Notes: generated by a model from the sequence alone, not told the origin. Counted from the stretch's first letter, positions 18,567-28,548 are shown. The stretch is 64,000 nucleotides of DNA from Pseudomonas sp. 31-12 (GCF_003151075.1 NZ_CP029482.1:2976001-3040000), one strand, 5' to 3'. Numbers and translations are program-made.

Positions 18567-19850
18567 ATGAACGCTGCTGTAGACGTTCTGCAGTCCACCC
18601 ATCAGCACATCAACCGCGACCGCTTGTGGCAGTCGCTCATGGACCTGGCCAGACTCGGCGCCACGGTCAAGGGGGGCGTCTGCCGCCTGGCCCTGACCGA
18701 TCTGGACCGTCAGGCCCGGGACATCTTCGTCAACTGGTGCGAAGAGGCCGGTTGCACCGTCAGCATCGACGCCGTCGGCAACATCTTCGCCCGCCGCCCC
18801 GGGCGCAATCCGAACCTGCCTCCCGTCATGACCGGCAGCCACATAGACACCCAACCCACTGGCGGCAAGTTCGACGGCTGCTTCGGCGTTCTGGCCGGCG
18901 TTGAAGTGCTGCGTACCCTCAACGACCTCGGCGTGGAAACCGAGGCGCCGCTGGAAGTGGTGGTCTGGACCAACGAAGAAGGCTCGCGCTTCGCTCCGTG
19001 CATGATGGGCTCCGGCGTGTTCGCGGAAAAATTCACCCTCGAAGAAACCCTGGCCAAGGTCGATGCCGAGGGCGTCACCGTTGGCGAAGCCCTCAACGCT
19101 ATCGGCTACGCCGGCCCACGCAAGGTCAGCGGCCACGCCGTCGGTGCTTATTTCGAGGCGCACATCGAACAAGGCCCGATCCTCGAGGACGAACACAAAA
19201 CCATCGGTGTGGTGATGGGCGCTCTCGGCCAGAAATGGTTCGACCTGAAACTGCGCGGCGTCGAAGCTCACGCGGGCCCGACGCCTATGCACCTGCGCAA
19301 GGATGCCCTGGTCGGCGCCGCCGTGATTGTCGGCGCAGTGAACCGCGCCGCCCTCGGCCATCAGCCGCATGCTTGCGGCACCGTCGGTTGCCTGCAAGCC
19401 TATCCGGGCTCACGCAATGTCATTCCTGGTGAAGTGCGCATGACCCTGGATTTTCGTCATCTGGAACCGGCGCGCCTGGACTCGATGATTGCTGAAGTCC
19501 GCGAAGTCATCGAAACCACCTGCGAAGAACACGGCCTGACCTTCGAACTCACGCCCACTGCCGACTTCCCGCCGCTGTACTTCGACAAGGCTTGCGTCGA
19601 AGCGGTACGCGGCGCGGCGCAAGGCTTGGGGTTGTCGCACATGGACATCGTCAGCGGAGCAGGGCACGACGCGATCTTCCTCGCCGAACTCGGCCCGGCC
19701 GGGATGATCTTCGTGCCGTGCGAAGGCGGCATCAGCCACAACGAAATCGAAAACGCCGCGCCGGATGATCTGGCGGCCGGGTGTGCGGTGTTGTTGCGGG
19801 CAATGCTGGCGGCGTCGGCGGCGATTGCCAGCGGCCAATTGGCGGCCTGA
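18567..19850 (+). CDS. N-carbamoyl-beta-alanine/L-amino acid amidohydrolase
   Basis: 427 residues of the M20/M28 Zn-dependent hydrolase family (beta-ureidopropionase/HyuC type). Metal and substrate motifs are present: TGSHIDTQPTGGKFDGCFGV (His, Asp), TNEEGSRF (Glu pair), the dimerisation-domain VEAHAGPTPMHLRKDA and SGAGHDAIFLAEL. It hydrolyses N-carbamoyl-beta-alanine or the thymine-derived analogue to the beta-amino acid, CO2 and ammonia, the last step of reductive pyrimidine breakdown (PydC/HyuC-like). GAGGAG 6 bases before the ATG. Confidence 0.92.
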   Translation: MNAAVDVLQSTHQHINRDRLWQSLMDLARLGATVKGGVCRLALTDLDRQARDIFVNWCEEAGCTVSIDAVGNIFARRPGRNPNLPPVMTGSHIDTQPTGGKFDGCFGVLAGVEVLRTLNDLGVETEAPLEVVVWTNEEGSRFAPCMMGSGVFAEKFTLEETLAKVDAEGVTVGEALNAIGYAGPRKVSGHAVGAYFEAHIEQGPILEDEHKTIGVVMGALGQKWFDLKLRGVEAHAGPTPMHLRKDALVGAAVIVGAVNRAALGHQPHACGTVGCLQAYPGSRNVIPGEVRMTLDFRHLEPARLDSMIAEVREVIETTCEEHGLTFELTPTADFPPLYFDKACVEAVRGAAQGLGLSHMDIVSGAGHDAIFLAELGPAGMIFVPCEGGISHNEIENAAPDDLAAGCAVLLRAMLAASAAIASGQLAA

Positions 19851-19914
19851 AGCGCGAACACGGTCGTAGGCTTTGGCAGCGCATGCGCCGCCCAAACCTG
19901 CGATCGACCGTGAC

Positions 19915-20328
19915 TCAGTGGCGCGCTTGCTTCGCTTTGAAGATCAGCATCCCCGCGAGCATCGCCATGAAAAACACCCAGGCCTGCCAATGCCCCGTTG
20001 GCAATAACACCAGCGCGGGCCCAGGGCAGATGCCCGCAATGCCCCAGCCGACTCCGAACAACAGGCTGCCAGCGATCAGGCGTCGATCCAACTCGCGACT
20101 GACCGGCAGTTGCATCGGCGCCCCCAGCAAAGACGTGGCGTGTTTCACCGCCCAATGAAACGGCGCCCAGGCCACCGCAATGGCAGCGATCATCACCAGT
20201 GCCAGGGAGGGATCCCATCGCCCGGTGATATCGAGAAACCCCAGCACCTTGGCCGGGTTGGCCATGCCGGCCAACAGCAGGCCGATGCCGAACACCAGGC
20301 CGGCGAGGAAAGCGGTCAGCTTTTTCAT
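19915..20328 (-). CDS. YeeE/YedE-type transporter, second half (DUF6691-like)
   Basis: A 137-residue membrane protein with four hydrophobic segments: GLVFGIGLLLAGMANPAKV near the start and the conserved Cys motif GVGWGIAGICPGPALV. It is the C-terminal half of the two-gene form of the YeeE/YedE (TsuA-like) sulfur-compound transporters. The ATG at 20328 (MKKLTAF) is preferred over an in-frame upstream start inside the partner gene. It begins two bases after the partner's stop codon. Confidence 0.87.
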   Translation of the reverse strand: MKKLTAFLAGLVFGIGLLLAGMANPAKVLGFLDITGRWDPSLALVMIAAIAVAWAPFHWAVKHATSLLGAPMQLPVSRELDRRLIAGSLLFGVGWGIAGICPGPALVLLPTGHWQAWVFFMAMLAGMLIFKAKQARH

Positions 20329-20330
20329 GC

Positions 20331-20765
20331 TCAAACCCCCAACAGATGACGCACCACAAACACGGTCACAAAGCCTGTGAACATAAAACACAACGTCGCA
20401 ACGATGGAGCGTGGTGACAGGCGCGAGATGCCGCACACCCCGTGGCCGCTGGTGCATCCCGAGCCATATCGGGTGCCGATCCCGACGCACAATCCAGCGA
20501 TGATCAGTCCCACGGCGCCCGTCTTGAATTCAATGGTCGGCCACGCCTGAAACAGCGCCCAAAGCAGGGGGGCGGCCAGCAGTCCGAGGATGAACACGGC
20601 TTTCTCACCTCGACCGGAATCGCCGGATGACATCAGGCTGCCCAGCAATCCACTGATCCCGGCAATCCGTCCATTGGCCACGATCATCACGCTGGCCGCC
20701 AAGCCGATCAGAGCACCTCCGGCCAACGCGGGCCACGGGGTGAAGTTAATCGTATCGAGCATCAT
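20331..20765 (-). CDS. YeeE/YedE-type transporter, first half
   Basis: About 144 residues with four hydrophobic segments and the signature [26 protein letters not shown], whose cysteine is on the thiosulfate path in TsuA. The ATG at 20765 has GGAG 7 bases upstream; the ATG at 20771 is the longer alternative. Together with the next gene it should form one transporter for thiosulfate or a related sulfur compound. No BigR-type repressor or sulfur dioxygenase is adjacent. Confidence 0.87.
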   Translation of the reverse strand: MMLDTINFTPWPALAGGALIGLAASVMIVANGRIAGISGLLGSLMSSGDSGRGEKAVFILGLLAAPLLWALFQAWPTIEFKTGAVGLIIAGLCVGIGTRYGSGCTSGHGVCGISRLSPRSIVATLCFMFTGFVTVFVVRHLLGV

Positions 20766-21056
20766 CGCCATTCTCCGGTCCGGTAAAAATCAGCATGCAG
20801 GCACGCGTTAGCTTGAGCTTAGAGCAGCACCTGCAAGAAAACCCTACGACCAAAGATCCCAATGTCTGCCGACGCGTCACAAACCTAATCCGGATAAGTT
20901 GACGAGGCTGGAAGCGTCTTTGCTGGTGCAGTAATTAACATCCTCCTCACACGGTCTGTAGCAGCGGCTGCACCTGCTTTGCACTATCCCACCCCCTCGC
21001 GGTCGTAATCTTCACAGGGCGGCGCGTCGCTGCGCCGCTGCACCCGTGGAGATCCA

Positions 21057-22553
21057 ATGAGCCAGGACGTCCTGACCACCGAAACCAATCGCCGCCAGTT
21101 GCAGCAGATCATCGCCGGTTTGTCCGACGGGGTGATTCTGCTGGAGCTCGACCAGACCATCCTGTGGGCCAATGAAGCCGCGCTGGCCATGCACGGCGTC
21201 AGTCGGATCGGCGAATTGGGCGTGAATGCCAAGGAATACGCCAGGCGCTTTGCCTTGCGCTATCGCAATAATCACCCGGTGGCGCCGGAGAACTACCCGA
21301 TCAGCCGCGTCGCCAAGGGCGAGACGTTCGCCGATGTGCTGGTTGAGGTGACACCGACCGACGACGAAGAACGTACCTGGGTGCATAACGTGCGCAGCAT
21401 GGTGCTGGCCGACAGCGCAGGCGAGCCGGAGTCGCTGGTGTTGATCATGGACGACGTCACGGAGTGGGCCAGCGCCGAGCAGCGATTCGAGAAGACTTTC
21501 AACGCCAACCCGGCGCCGGCGGTGATCTGTCGCCTCAGCGATTTGCGTTACATCAAGGTCAATGCGGGCTTTCTGGAAATGACCGGCTATGCCCGCGACC
21601 AAGTGATCGGGGCGTCGACCTATGAGCTGGACATCCTGGACGGGGTAGAAAACAGAGACCTGGCGATCGAGCGTCTGCGCGATCACGCCACGATCCCGCA
21701 GATGCAGGCCGAACTGAAACTGCCCGAAGGCGGCAGCAAACAGGTGATCGTCGCCGGCCAACCGCTGGAGTTCAACGAGGAAGACTGCATGCTCTTTTCC
21801 TTCGTCGACATGGAGCCGCGTCACAAGGCCGAGGTGGCCTTGCGTCAGAGCGAGGAACGATTTGCCAAGGCGTTTCGCCTGACGCCAGTGCCGACATTGG
21901 TCTGCGATGCGCAGGACCAGGTGGTGATCGACGTGAATGAGGCCTTCCTGGACACCCTCGCGTACCCCAGTGAAGAAGTGCTTGGCAAGACCGTTGCCGA
22001 ACTCGACTTTATCGATGACAAGAGCGCGCGCACCCGGCTGTTTGCGGCGCTGGAGAAGGCCGGAAGCCTGGATAGGGTCGATGTCAGAATCCGCCGGAAA
22101 GACTCGACCTTGATCGAATGCACGGTGTCGGCCGACACCGTGAACATTCAGGACAATCCTTGCTACCTGCTGGTGCTGATGAACATCACCGAACGCAAAC
22201 GCACCGAGCTGGAGCTGGTGGCGGCGATCGAGGAGGTGATGAAAGACGCCTCCTGGTTCACCCGCACGCTCATCGAAAAGCTCGCCAACGTGAAGAACAT
22301 CAACTCGCCGCAGTTGCCCAGCGTGTCCTTCACCGACCTGACTGCCCGAGAGCGCGATGTACTCGGGCTGATCTGCGAAGGCCTTGCGGACAAGGAAATC
22401 GCAGCGCGCCTGAAACTGGCGCCAAACACCGTACGCAACCACGTATCGACGGTTTATTCCAAGCTGGATGTGCACAGCCGCAGCGAGGCGATTGTGTGGG
22501 CGCGAGAGCGCGGTCTGTTCTCCAGCGAGTGGCGGCCCAAAGGTCAGCGTTAA
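21057..22553 (+). CDS. PAS-PAS-PAS-LuxR transcriptional regulator
   Basis: 498 residues. Three PAS-like modules span roughly 10-135, 140-260 and 275-395 (ITERKRTELE ends the last). A short linker follows, then a C-terminal LuxR/NarL HTH (LTARERDVLGLICEGLADKEIAARL, NHVSTVYSKLDVHSRSEA). There is no receiver or kinase domain and no membrane segment, so it is a one-component cytoplasmic sensor-regulator. No cognate partner is obvious next door. Function and ligand unknown. Confidence 0.85.
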   Translation: MSQDVLTTETNRRQLQQIIAGLSDGVILLELDQTILWANEAALAMHGVSRIGELGVNAKEYARRFALRYRNNHPVAPENYPISRVAKGETFADVLVEVTPTDDEERTWVHNVRSMVLADSAGEPESLVLIMDDVTEWASAEQRFEKTFNANPAPAVICRLSDLRYIKVNAGFLEMTGYARDQVIGASTYELDILDGVENRDLAIERLRDHATIPQMQAELKLPEGGSKQVIVAGQPLEFNEEDCMLFSFVDMEPRHKAEVALRQSEERFAKAFRLTPVPTLVCDAQDQVVIDVNEAFLDTLAYPSEEVLGKTVAELDFIDDKSARTRLFAALEKAGSLDRVDVRIRRKDSTLIECTVSADTVNIQDNPCYLLVLMNITERKRTELELVAAIEEVMKDASWFTRTLIEKLANVKNINSPQLPSVSFTDLTARERDVLGLICEGLADKEIAARLKLAPNTVRNHVSTVYSKLDVHSRSEAIVWARERGLFSSEWRPKGQR

Positions 22554-22748
22554 GGTGCAAATGCACTAGGCCGGGCAGTGCAAATGGATGTTCTGGCGGG
22601 TCGTGGCAGTTCTTAATCTGTAAGGGTGCGAAACGGGCTTTTGGTCGGTATCGCGTCCTCTACGAAACAGCTTAAGGAACAGTCGCATGCTCGGCCAATT
22701 CAACAGGTTTTCAGTCGACGGGGTCAGCCGGCCCATGGGTGAATCGCA

Positions 22749-23003
22749 ATGATTTATCTGACGCAATTGCGTGCGCAACTGGAACAGCACTTTTCCCCTC
22801 TTGCTTGTGATTGCAGCGTGTCGGGTGACAACTCGGTGACGGTGAAGCTGTATCACCCGGTGTCGGGGCAGGTGGATCTGGTGGTCAGTGGCCTGAGTGT
22901 CACTCAGCTCAGAACCCCGGAGGCGGTCGCCTCATTGATTGAGGAGCTGCGTTACGAGCTCGAGAGCAACAACTTGCATCAGCGGCAGGACTCGGTTTCG
23001 TAG
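22749..23003 (+). CDS. DUF1652 family small protein
   Basis: 84 residues matching the small pseudomonad DUF1652 family (N-terminal MIYLTQLRAQLEQHFSPL; GLSVTQLRTPEAVASLIEELRYEL near the end). It is acidic and soluble with no signal peptide. Function unknown. Confidence 0.8.
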   Translation: MIYLTQLRAQLEQHFSPLACDCSVSGDNSVTVKLYHPVSGQVDLVVSGLSVTQLRTPEAVASLIEELRYELESNNLHQRQDSVS

Positions 23004-23169
23004 CTGTCGTTTTTCGCGTTGAAAAGGGGCTAAGGGCCTCATTTGCTGGAATTGGCGGCTGGCTAGGCTATAAGAAATGCGAGGGTATTATTTTCTGTGA
23101 CCAATCCGCGGCTTCGCGGTAAGGGCGTCGGGTCGCGGAAAGTGTCGATGACTTATCGCGGGACAGCCT

Positions 23170-23391
23170 ATGAACAGTCTTGGGAAACGTGCTTTTTCGT
23201 CTCTGTCGCTCGCCTTTTGCGTAGCGATTCTCAGTGGTTGCGCCAGTCCGCCACCACCAGCACCCGTCGCACCGCCGCCCGCGCCTCAACGCACGTGTGA
23301 AACCACTGAACAGAAAGAAGTGATGGGCGACGCCCGAGTGACCGAAGAGGTGACCCGGGAGACGACGATCACCCGTTGCGTCACTCAGTAA
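23170..23391 (+). CDS. Small proline-rich lipoprotein
   Basis: 73 residues with a lipoprotein signal peptide ending in the lipobox LSGC (Cys about 25). A proline-rich segment (PPPPAPVAPPPAP) and a short Thr/Glu-rich tail with two Cys follow. Ser/Ala after the lipid-modified Cys suggest outer-membrane sorting. No known domain. Confidence 0.75.
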   Translation: MNSLGKRAFSSLSLAFCVAILSGCASPPPPAPVAPPPAPQRTCETTEQKEVMGDARVTEEVTRETTITRCVTQ

Positions 23392-23441
23392 TCCTGAGCG
23401 GCTGCGTCGTTGCCTTCTTCGTTGCGTTGAGTGCGACTGAC

Positions 23442-23463
23442 CCGGCACCCTCACGGGTGCCGG
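23442..23463. terminator. Strong hairpin between convergent genes
   Basis: CCGGCACCC, loop TCAC, GGGTGCCGG: a perfect 9-bp stem midway between the lipoprotein gene (plus) and the Gfo/Idh gene (minus). It has no T-run, so it may be a bidirectional 3'-end hairpin rather than a full intrinsic terminator. Confidence 0.6.
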
Positions 23464-23483
23464 AAGCCGTGGGCGTCTGAACC

Positions 23484-24599
23484 TCAGATGTCCTCGATCC
23501 TGATCCAGCGTGATTCGTCTGCCGCCAGCCGGATTGCCGTCGCCAGGCGTTCGACTTCCCACGCTTGCTCAAAGTCAGTGCCACTCTGGGACAGGCCGGC
23601 CAGCGCCAGTACCAGGTCGTGCACTTCCAGCGTCTTGAGTTCGTTGTACCCCAACTGATGCCCCGCCGCCGGGCTGAACGCGGCGTAACCCGGCAGGTTC
23701 GGCCCAGCGAGCAAACGCTGGAAACCGTCCTGACCGACGCGATACAACCGCAGCTCGTTCAAGCGTTCCTGGTCGAACGCCAGCGTGCCTTGCGTGCAGC
23801 TGATCTCGAAGCTCAGGTGATTCTTGTAGCCATGCTTGAGCCAACTGCTGCTGAACGTACCTCGTGCGCCGTTGGCAAACCGCAGCAGCGCGTGGACCTG
23901 ATCGTCGACCGCAATATGCCGCTGTTCCTGGCTGCCCGCCGTCGCAGGACGCTGGAGATGCACGGTCTGAGTGTCGGCGCACACCGATTCGACATCGCCC
24001 ACCAGGTAGCGCGCCATCGCCAGCAAATGGCTGCCCAGATCCGCCAGCGCACCGCCGGCGTGATCAGCATCGCAACGCCACGACCACGGTGAAGCAGGAT
24101 CGGCCATGAAGTCTTCGCTGAACTCACCCTGAAAACTGATGATCTGCCCCAGCTTGCCGCTGTCGATCAGCTCCCGCGCGAGCCCGATCATCGGGTTGTG
24201 CTGATAGTTGTAACCCACCCGCGTCACTACTCCCGCGGCTTTTGCGGCCTGACGCATGGCGTTGGCTTGCTGCAGATTCACCGCCAAAGGCTTCTCGCAA
24301 TACACCGGTTTGCCGGCGGCAAGGGCGGCCATGGCCATGGGGAAGTGGAGGTGATTGGGGGTGGTGATGGCGATCAGATTGACCTTCGGGTCATCGATCA
24401 GCTGTTGCCAGTCGGTGTGCGCGGTTTCAAAACCCCAGGCATCGGCACAGTGCCGGGCGCGGTTTGGATCGGCGTCGGCGAGGGCGGCTAGTCTGAGCTT
24501 AAGCGGAAGCTCGAACACCGCGCTGACGTTGCGAAACGCCAGGGCGTGGGCGCGGCCCATGAAACCTGTGCCGATGAGTCCTATACCGAGTTCGCGCAT
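23484..24599 (-). CDS. Gfo/Idh/MocA family oxidoreductase
   Basis: 371 residues with the N-terminal Rossmann motif GLIGTGFMGRAHALAF and the family EKP motif in YCEKPLAVN, plus the helix DLGSHLLAMARYLVGD that supplies the active-site His. Members oxidise sugars or inositols with NAD(P). It stands alone, without a sugar transporter or regulator next to it, so the substrate is not predicted. Confidence 0.88.
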   Translation of the reverse strand: MRELGIGLIGTGFMGRAHALAFRNVSAVFELPLKLRLAALADADPNRARHCADAWGFETAHTDWQQLIDDPKVNLIAITTPNHLHFPMAMAALAAGKPVYCEKPLAVNLQQANAMRQAAKAAGVVTRVGYNYQHNPMIGLARELIDSGKLGQIISFQGEFSEDFMADPASPWSWRCDADHAGGALADLGSHLLAMARYLVGDVESVCADTQTVHLQRPATAGSQEQRHIAVDDQVHALLRFANGARGTFSSSWLKHGYKNHLSFEISCTQGTLAFDQERLNELRLYRVGQDGFQRLLAGPNLPGYAAFSPAAGHQLGYNELKTLEVHDLVLALAGLSQSGTDFEQAWEVERLATAIRLAADESRWIRIEDI

Positions 24600-24734
24600 G
24601 ATGGAAGGCCTTTAGATTTTTATTTTCAGAAGGCACTTTATGGAATAAAAATTCTGTTAATGCAATATGCGGAATAAATATTCATCAGGTTGATGGCTTG
24701 ATCATTCCCACGCGTGGGGGCGAACGGAGCGAAC

Positions 24735-24760
24735 AAAAAAGGCAGCCCCAAGGCTGCCTT
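24735..24760 (-). terminator. Intrinsic terminator for the SDR gene
   Basis: On the minus strand a GGCAGCC stem and its complement close a 4-base loop (stem 24741-24747/24752-24758) followed by six T (A-run 24735-24740 on the plus strand). It lies just past the SDR stop. Confidence 0.85.
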
Positions 24761-24781
24761 TCGTTCATCCGGAGAAATGAA

Positions 24782-25549
24782 TCAGGACAAGAACCCGCCA
24801 TCCACGTTCAACGAAACCCCGGTGGTGTAGCTCGACGCATCACTCGCCAGATACAGCACCGCACCCGCCATCTCACTCGGATCAGCCACACGCTTGAGCG
24901 GGATCTGTTGCAACGCGGTGTTCAAGATCGCCTCGTTCTTCACCAGTGCCGATGCAAACTTGGTGTCGGTCAGGCCAGGCAACAGGGCGTTGCAGCGGAT
25001 GCCGAACTGCGCGCATTCCTTGGCGAACACCTTGGTCATGTTGATCACGGCGGCCTTGGTCACCGAGTAGATGCCCTGGAAGATGCCGGGCGAGATGCCA
25101 TTGATCGACGCGACGTTGATGATGCTGCCGCCGCCGTTTTCGCGCATCAGTTTGCCGGCTTCGACCGACATGAAGAAGTAGCCGCGGATGTTGACGTCGA
25201 CGGTTTTCTGAAAGGCGCTGAGGTCGGTGTCCAGCACGTTGCAGAACTGTGGGTTGGTCGCGGCGTTGTTGACCAGGATGTCCAGGCGTCCGAACTGTTC
25301 CTTGATACCGGCGAAGACCTGGCTGATCTGTTCCATTTCACCGATATGGCAAGCAACAGCGGTGGCTTTGCCGCCGGCGGCGATGATCGCATCGGCCACG
25401 TGCTGGCAGCCGTCGAGCTTGCGGCTCGAAACGATGACGTGGGCGCCTTGCTGGGCCAGCAGTTTGGCGATGGCCTCACCAATGCCACGGCTGGCGCCGG
25501 AAACGAATGCGATTTTGCCGTCGAGGTCGAACAACTGAGTCTTGGACAT
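24782..25549 (-). CDS. Short-chain dehydrogenase/reductase
   Basis: 255 residues of the classical SDR family: TGxxxGIG as SGASRGIGEAI, NNAA in LVNNAATNP, catalytic Ser (INVASINGI), Tyr-Lys in YSVTKAA, and the C-terminal TGVSLNVDGGFLS. It probably forms an operon with the phosphotransferase-family gene upstream (58-base gap). In pseudomonads such pairs occur with acyl-CoA degradation genes. Substrate unknown. Confidence 0.88.
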   Translation of the reverse strand: MSKTQLFDLDGKIAFVSGASRGIGEAIAKLLAQQGAHVIVSSRKLDGCQHVADAIIAAGGKATAVACHIGEMEQISQVFAGIKEQFGRLDILVNNAATNPQFCNVLDTDLSAFQKTVDVNIRGYFFMSVEAGKLMRENGGGSIINVASINGISPGIFQGIYSVTKAAVINMTKVFAKECAQFGIRCNALLPGLTDTKFASALVKNEAILNTALQQIPLKRVADPSEMAGAVLYLASDASSYTTGVSLNVDGGFLS

Positions 25550-25607
25550 GGGATTCTCTTGTAAAAAGTCTTGTTATTGGGGCCAGGGGGGGCAATCAGC
25601 GCCGCGA

Positions 25608-26675
25608 TCAGAGCGTAGATTTCTGGATGACTTGCAGGCTCATCTGCTCCAGCAGTTTGTTCATGTGAATGAACTGCGCGAAGCGTTTGTCCTGGGTTTG
25701 ACCGTGGAAGAAGCGGTAGTAGATCTGCTGCACGATGCCGGCCAGGCGGAACAGGCCGTAGGTGTAGTAGAAGTCGAAATTGTCGATCTGGATGCCTGAG
25801 CGCTCGGCGTAGTAGTCGACGAATTCGCGGCGGGTCAGCATGCCCGGGGCGTGGCTCGGTTGGCGACGCATCAGTTGCACCGGCGCCGGGTCGGCGGCCT
25901 CGATCCAGTAGGCGAGGGTGTTGCCGAGGTCCATCAGCGGGTCGCCGAGGGTGGTGAGTTCCCAATCGAGTACGCCGATGATTTGCATCGGGTTGCTCGG
26001 GTCGAGGATCACGTTGTCGAAGCGGTAGTCGTTGTGGACGATGCTGGAAGTCGGGTGATCGGCCGGCATCTTGTCGTTAAGCCAGGCCTTGACCGCTTCC
26101 CACTTCGGCGCGTCCGGGGTCAGGGCTTTGTCGTAGCGATCACTCCAGCCTTTGATCTGCCGCGCCACATAACCTTCGGGCTTGCCAAGGTCGCCCAGGC
26201 CGTAGGCTTTATAGTCGACCCGATGCAGCTCAACGAACTTGTCGATGAAGCTCTTGCACAAGGTTTCGGTTTGCGCCGAGTCCAGGCCCAGTTCCGGCGG
26301 CAGTTCGGAGCGCAGGATAATCCCGTTGACCCGTTCCATCACATAGAACTCGGCGCCGATCACCGACTCGTCGGTGCAGTGCACATAGGCTTTGGGGCAA
26401 TACGGGAAACCGTCGCGCAACTGATTGAGGATGCGAAATTCGCGGCCCATGTCGTGTGCGGACTTGGCTTTGTGGCCAAACGGCGGGCGACGCAGGACAA
26501 ATTCCTGCTCCGGGTATTCCAGCAGGTAGGTCAGGTTTGACGCGCCGCCGGGAAACTGGCTGATCACAGGCAAGCCACTCAAGCCCGGAATGTGAGCCTT
26601 GAGGTATGGATCGATCAGGCTGGCATCGAGTTCTTCGCCGGTACGGATACGGGTGGACTGGTCAGTAAGCGCCAT
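25608..26675 (-). CDS. Phosphotransferase-family protein (APH/ACAD10-like)
   Basis: 355 residues of the APH/choline kinase fold, of the subgroup that resembles the N-terminal part of ACAD10/11. Motifs seen: the nucleotide-binding GGASNLTYLLEY, RRPPFG, the catalytic loop IVHNDYRFDNVILD and the Mg-binding GVLDWELTTLGDPLMDLG. It may phosphorylate 4-hydroxyacyl-CoA-type substrates; that is family knowledge, not shown here. Confidence 0.83.
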   Translation of the reverse strand: MALTDQSTRIRTGEELDASLIDPYLKAHIPGLSGLPVISQFPGGASNLTYLLEYPEQEFVLRRPPFGHKAKSAHDMGREFRILNQLRDGFPYCPKAYVHCTDESVIGAEFYVMERVNGIILRSELPPELGLDSAQTETLCKSFIDKFVELHRVDYKAYGLGDLGKPEGYVARQIKGWSDRYDKALTPDAPKWEAVKAWLNDKMPADHPTSSIVHNDYRFDNVILDPSNPMQIIGVLDWELTTLGDPLMDLGNTLAYWIEAADPAPVQLMRRQPSHAPGMLTRREFVDYYAERSGIQIDNFDFYYTYGLFRLAGIVQQIYYRFFHGQTQDKRFAQFIHMNKLLEQMSLQVIQKSTL

Positions 26676-26878
26676 GCTTATCCCTTCTGCTTATTTTGGA
26701 GGCCAGACATCATTGGCTAATCTAATGGTGCGCCGGGGCAGCCACAAGCGTGGCACGGTCTTATAGGTTAGCGTGTTGCTGGATAATCAGCCTTCCTGAT
26801 GTGCGGGAACGGGCGCGGGGTGGGGCAGGGCTCACGGGGCGAACAGCGCCCCGGCTCTGGACGCTGTCGAGCGTCCCT

Positions 26879-27850
26879 TCAGTCAGCGAACGAGAACGGC
26901 GGAACCGGTGCGGGTAATTCAATGGGGGTCAACACCGGTTGACCGGAAAAGAACGCCACCAGGTTTTTTCCTACCAGCTCAACGGTGCCTTGGGTCGCTT
27001 CCGGGGACAAGCCCGCGACATGCGGCGTCAGGATCACGTTGGTCAGCGCCTTGAGTGCCTCCGGCACGTGGGGCTCTGCATCGAACACATCCAGCGCGGC
27101 ACCGGCAATGCGTCGCTGTTCAAGCGCGCTCACCAGGTCTGCGGTGGCGATCACTGAGGCTCGGGCAATGTTCACGACGAACCCCTTTGGCCCCAAGGCC
27201 TCGAGCACTTGTCTGTTGATCAGGTGTTTGGTGCCCAGGCCGCCGGGCGTGGCGACGACCAGAAAGTCCGAAGCGCGTGCCAGTTCGGTCGGCGTCGAGC
27301 AGAAGGTATAAGGGACGTCGCTGCGATGCTGGCGGTTGTGGTAACTCACGGTCATGTCGAAACCGGCGGCGGCGCGTTTGGCGATGGCCATGCCGACCGC
27401 GCCGAGGCCGAGAATTCCCAGGCGCTTGCCGGCCAGGGAAGGGCGCATGATCTTCGGCCATTCGCCGCGGCGTACGGCGGCATCGCAACGGGGAATGTCG
27501 CGCACCAGTGCCAGCAGCATGGCCATGGCATGGTCGGCGACTGAAGAGGCATTGACCCCGGCGCCATTGGTGACGGTGATGTCGCGGTTGGCCGCGGCTT
27601 GCAGGTCGACGTGTTCGTAACCGGCACCGATTACGCAAATGATCTTGAGGTTGGGCAAGGCGGCGATTTCATCGGCGTACAAACCCAGGGGGCCGCGGGT
27701 CAGCACGGCATCGATCTGGGCGCCATGTCGTGCGATGGCGTCGGCGCGCTCGGCCGGTGTCGGAGCCAGAATCAGGTGAAAGCCCTGATGTTCGAGAATC
27801 GGCAAGTAATCATTAATGGTTTCAACCAGTACCAGAACGGTTGCAGGCAT
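26879..27850 (-). CDS. D-2-hydroxyacid dehydrogenase (NAD-dependent)
   Basis: 323 residues from the ATG at 27850 (MPATVLVLVE). NAD motif LGILGLGAVGMAIAKRA, catalytic Arg in VNIARASV, Glu in DVFDAEPHVPEAL and His in ILTPHVAGLS are all present. The GHPR/2-ketogluconate-reductase-like subgroup is likely. It follows the TetR gene on the same strand by about 100 bases, suggesting local control. Confidence 0.87.
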   Translation of the reverse strand: MPATVLVLVETINDYLPILEHQGFHLILAPTPAERADAIARHGAQIDAVLTRGPLGLYADEIAALPNLKIICVIGAGYEHVDLQAAANRDITVTNGAGVNASSVADHAMAMLLALVRDIPRCDAAVRRGEWPKIMRPSLAGKRLGILGLGAVGMAIAKRAAAGFDMTVSYHNRQHRSDVPYTFCSTPTELARASDFLVVATPGGLGTKHLINRQVLEALGPKGFVVNIARASVIATADLVSALEQRRIAGAALDVFDAEPHVPEALKALTNVILTPHVAGLSPEATQGTVELVGKNLVAFFSGQPVLTPIELPAPVPPFSFAD

Positions 27851-27951
27851 GCTGGGCTCCTGTGGGTATTGAATGTCGGATCTCGAATGTTGCTTCAGAC
27901 TGCTGATTCCAGAGGAGTTTAGCAACGCCCGGGGATTGCACACGCCGTTGA

Positions 27952-28548
27952 TCAGACTGATTGACCTGGTGAGGTCAGAAAATTCCGGGCGGCGTCGAGA
28001 ATCTCATCGGACAACCCGTCCCCGCGTGTGGCACGCGCCAGCGTCAGCGCACCGACCATCAAGGAATAATCGACCAAGGCTTGCTGGCGATTGGCTTCGG
28101 GCTGGTCCGCACCCATCAAGGGCGTAAGTATCTGCAGAAAGGCTTCCAGGCCATGGGTGTAGGTCTGGTACAAACCGCTTTCGGCGGTTACATGGCACAT
28201 GTCACCGGCAAACGCCGCGACCGGGCAGCTTTCGCCCGGGTTGTCACGATTGGCCGCCGACAGGTAAGGCGCGATGATGCTGGCGCGGGCGGAGACGTTG
28301 TCGTCGCTGGCGTCGATTTTCTGCTTCCAGCGTTCCATCGACTGCGTGAACGCCCGGGTGCAAGCCTCTTTCGCCAGCGCTTCCTTGGAGTCGAAGTGAC
28401 CATAGAACCCGCCATGGGTCAGCCCGGCCGCGCCCATCACATCGACGACGCTGATCCCGTGCAGGCCGCGCTCGCGAAGCAGCCGTGAGGCGGCTTCGAC
28501 GATGATCTCGCGGTTGAGGTCAGCTTGTTTGCGGGAGACTCGGGGCAT
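27952..28548 (-). CDS. TetR-family transcriptional regulator
   Basis: 198 residues with an N-terminal HTH (IIVEAASRLLRERGLHGISVVDVMGAAGLTHGGFYGHFDSKEAL). The ligand domain contains GESCPVAAFAGD, a feature of the NemR/AcrR-like group with a reactive-looking cysteine. It may control the 2-hydroxyacid dehydrogenase gene downstream or the tautomerase gene upstream. Confidence 0.85.
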   Translation of the reverse strand: MPRVSRKQADLNREIIVEAASRLLRERGLHGISVVDVMGAAGLTHGGFYGHFDSKEALAKEACTRAFTQSMERWKQKIDASDDNVSARASIIAPYLSAANRDNPGESCPVAAFAGDMCHVTAESGLYQTYTHGLEAFLQILTPLMGADQPEANRQQALVDYSLMVGALTLARATRGDGLSDEILDAARNFLTSPGQSV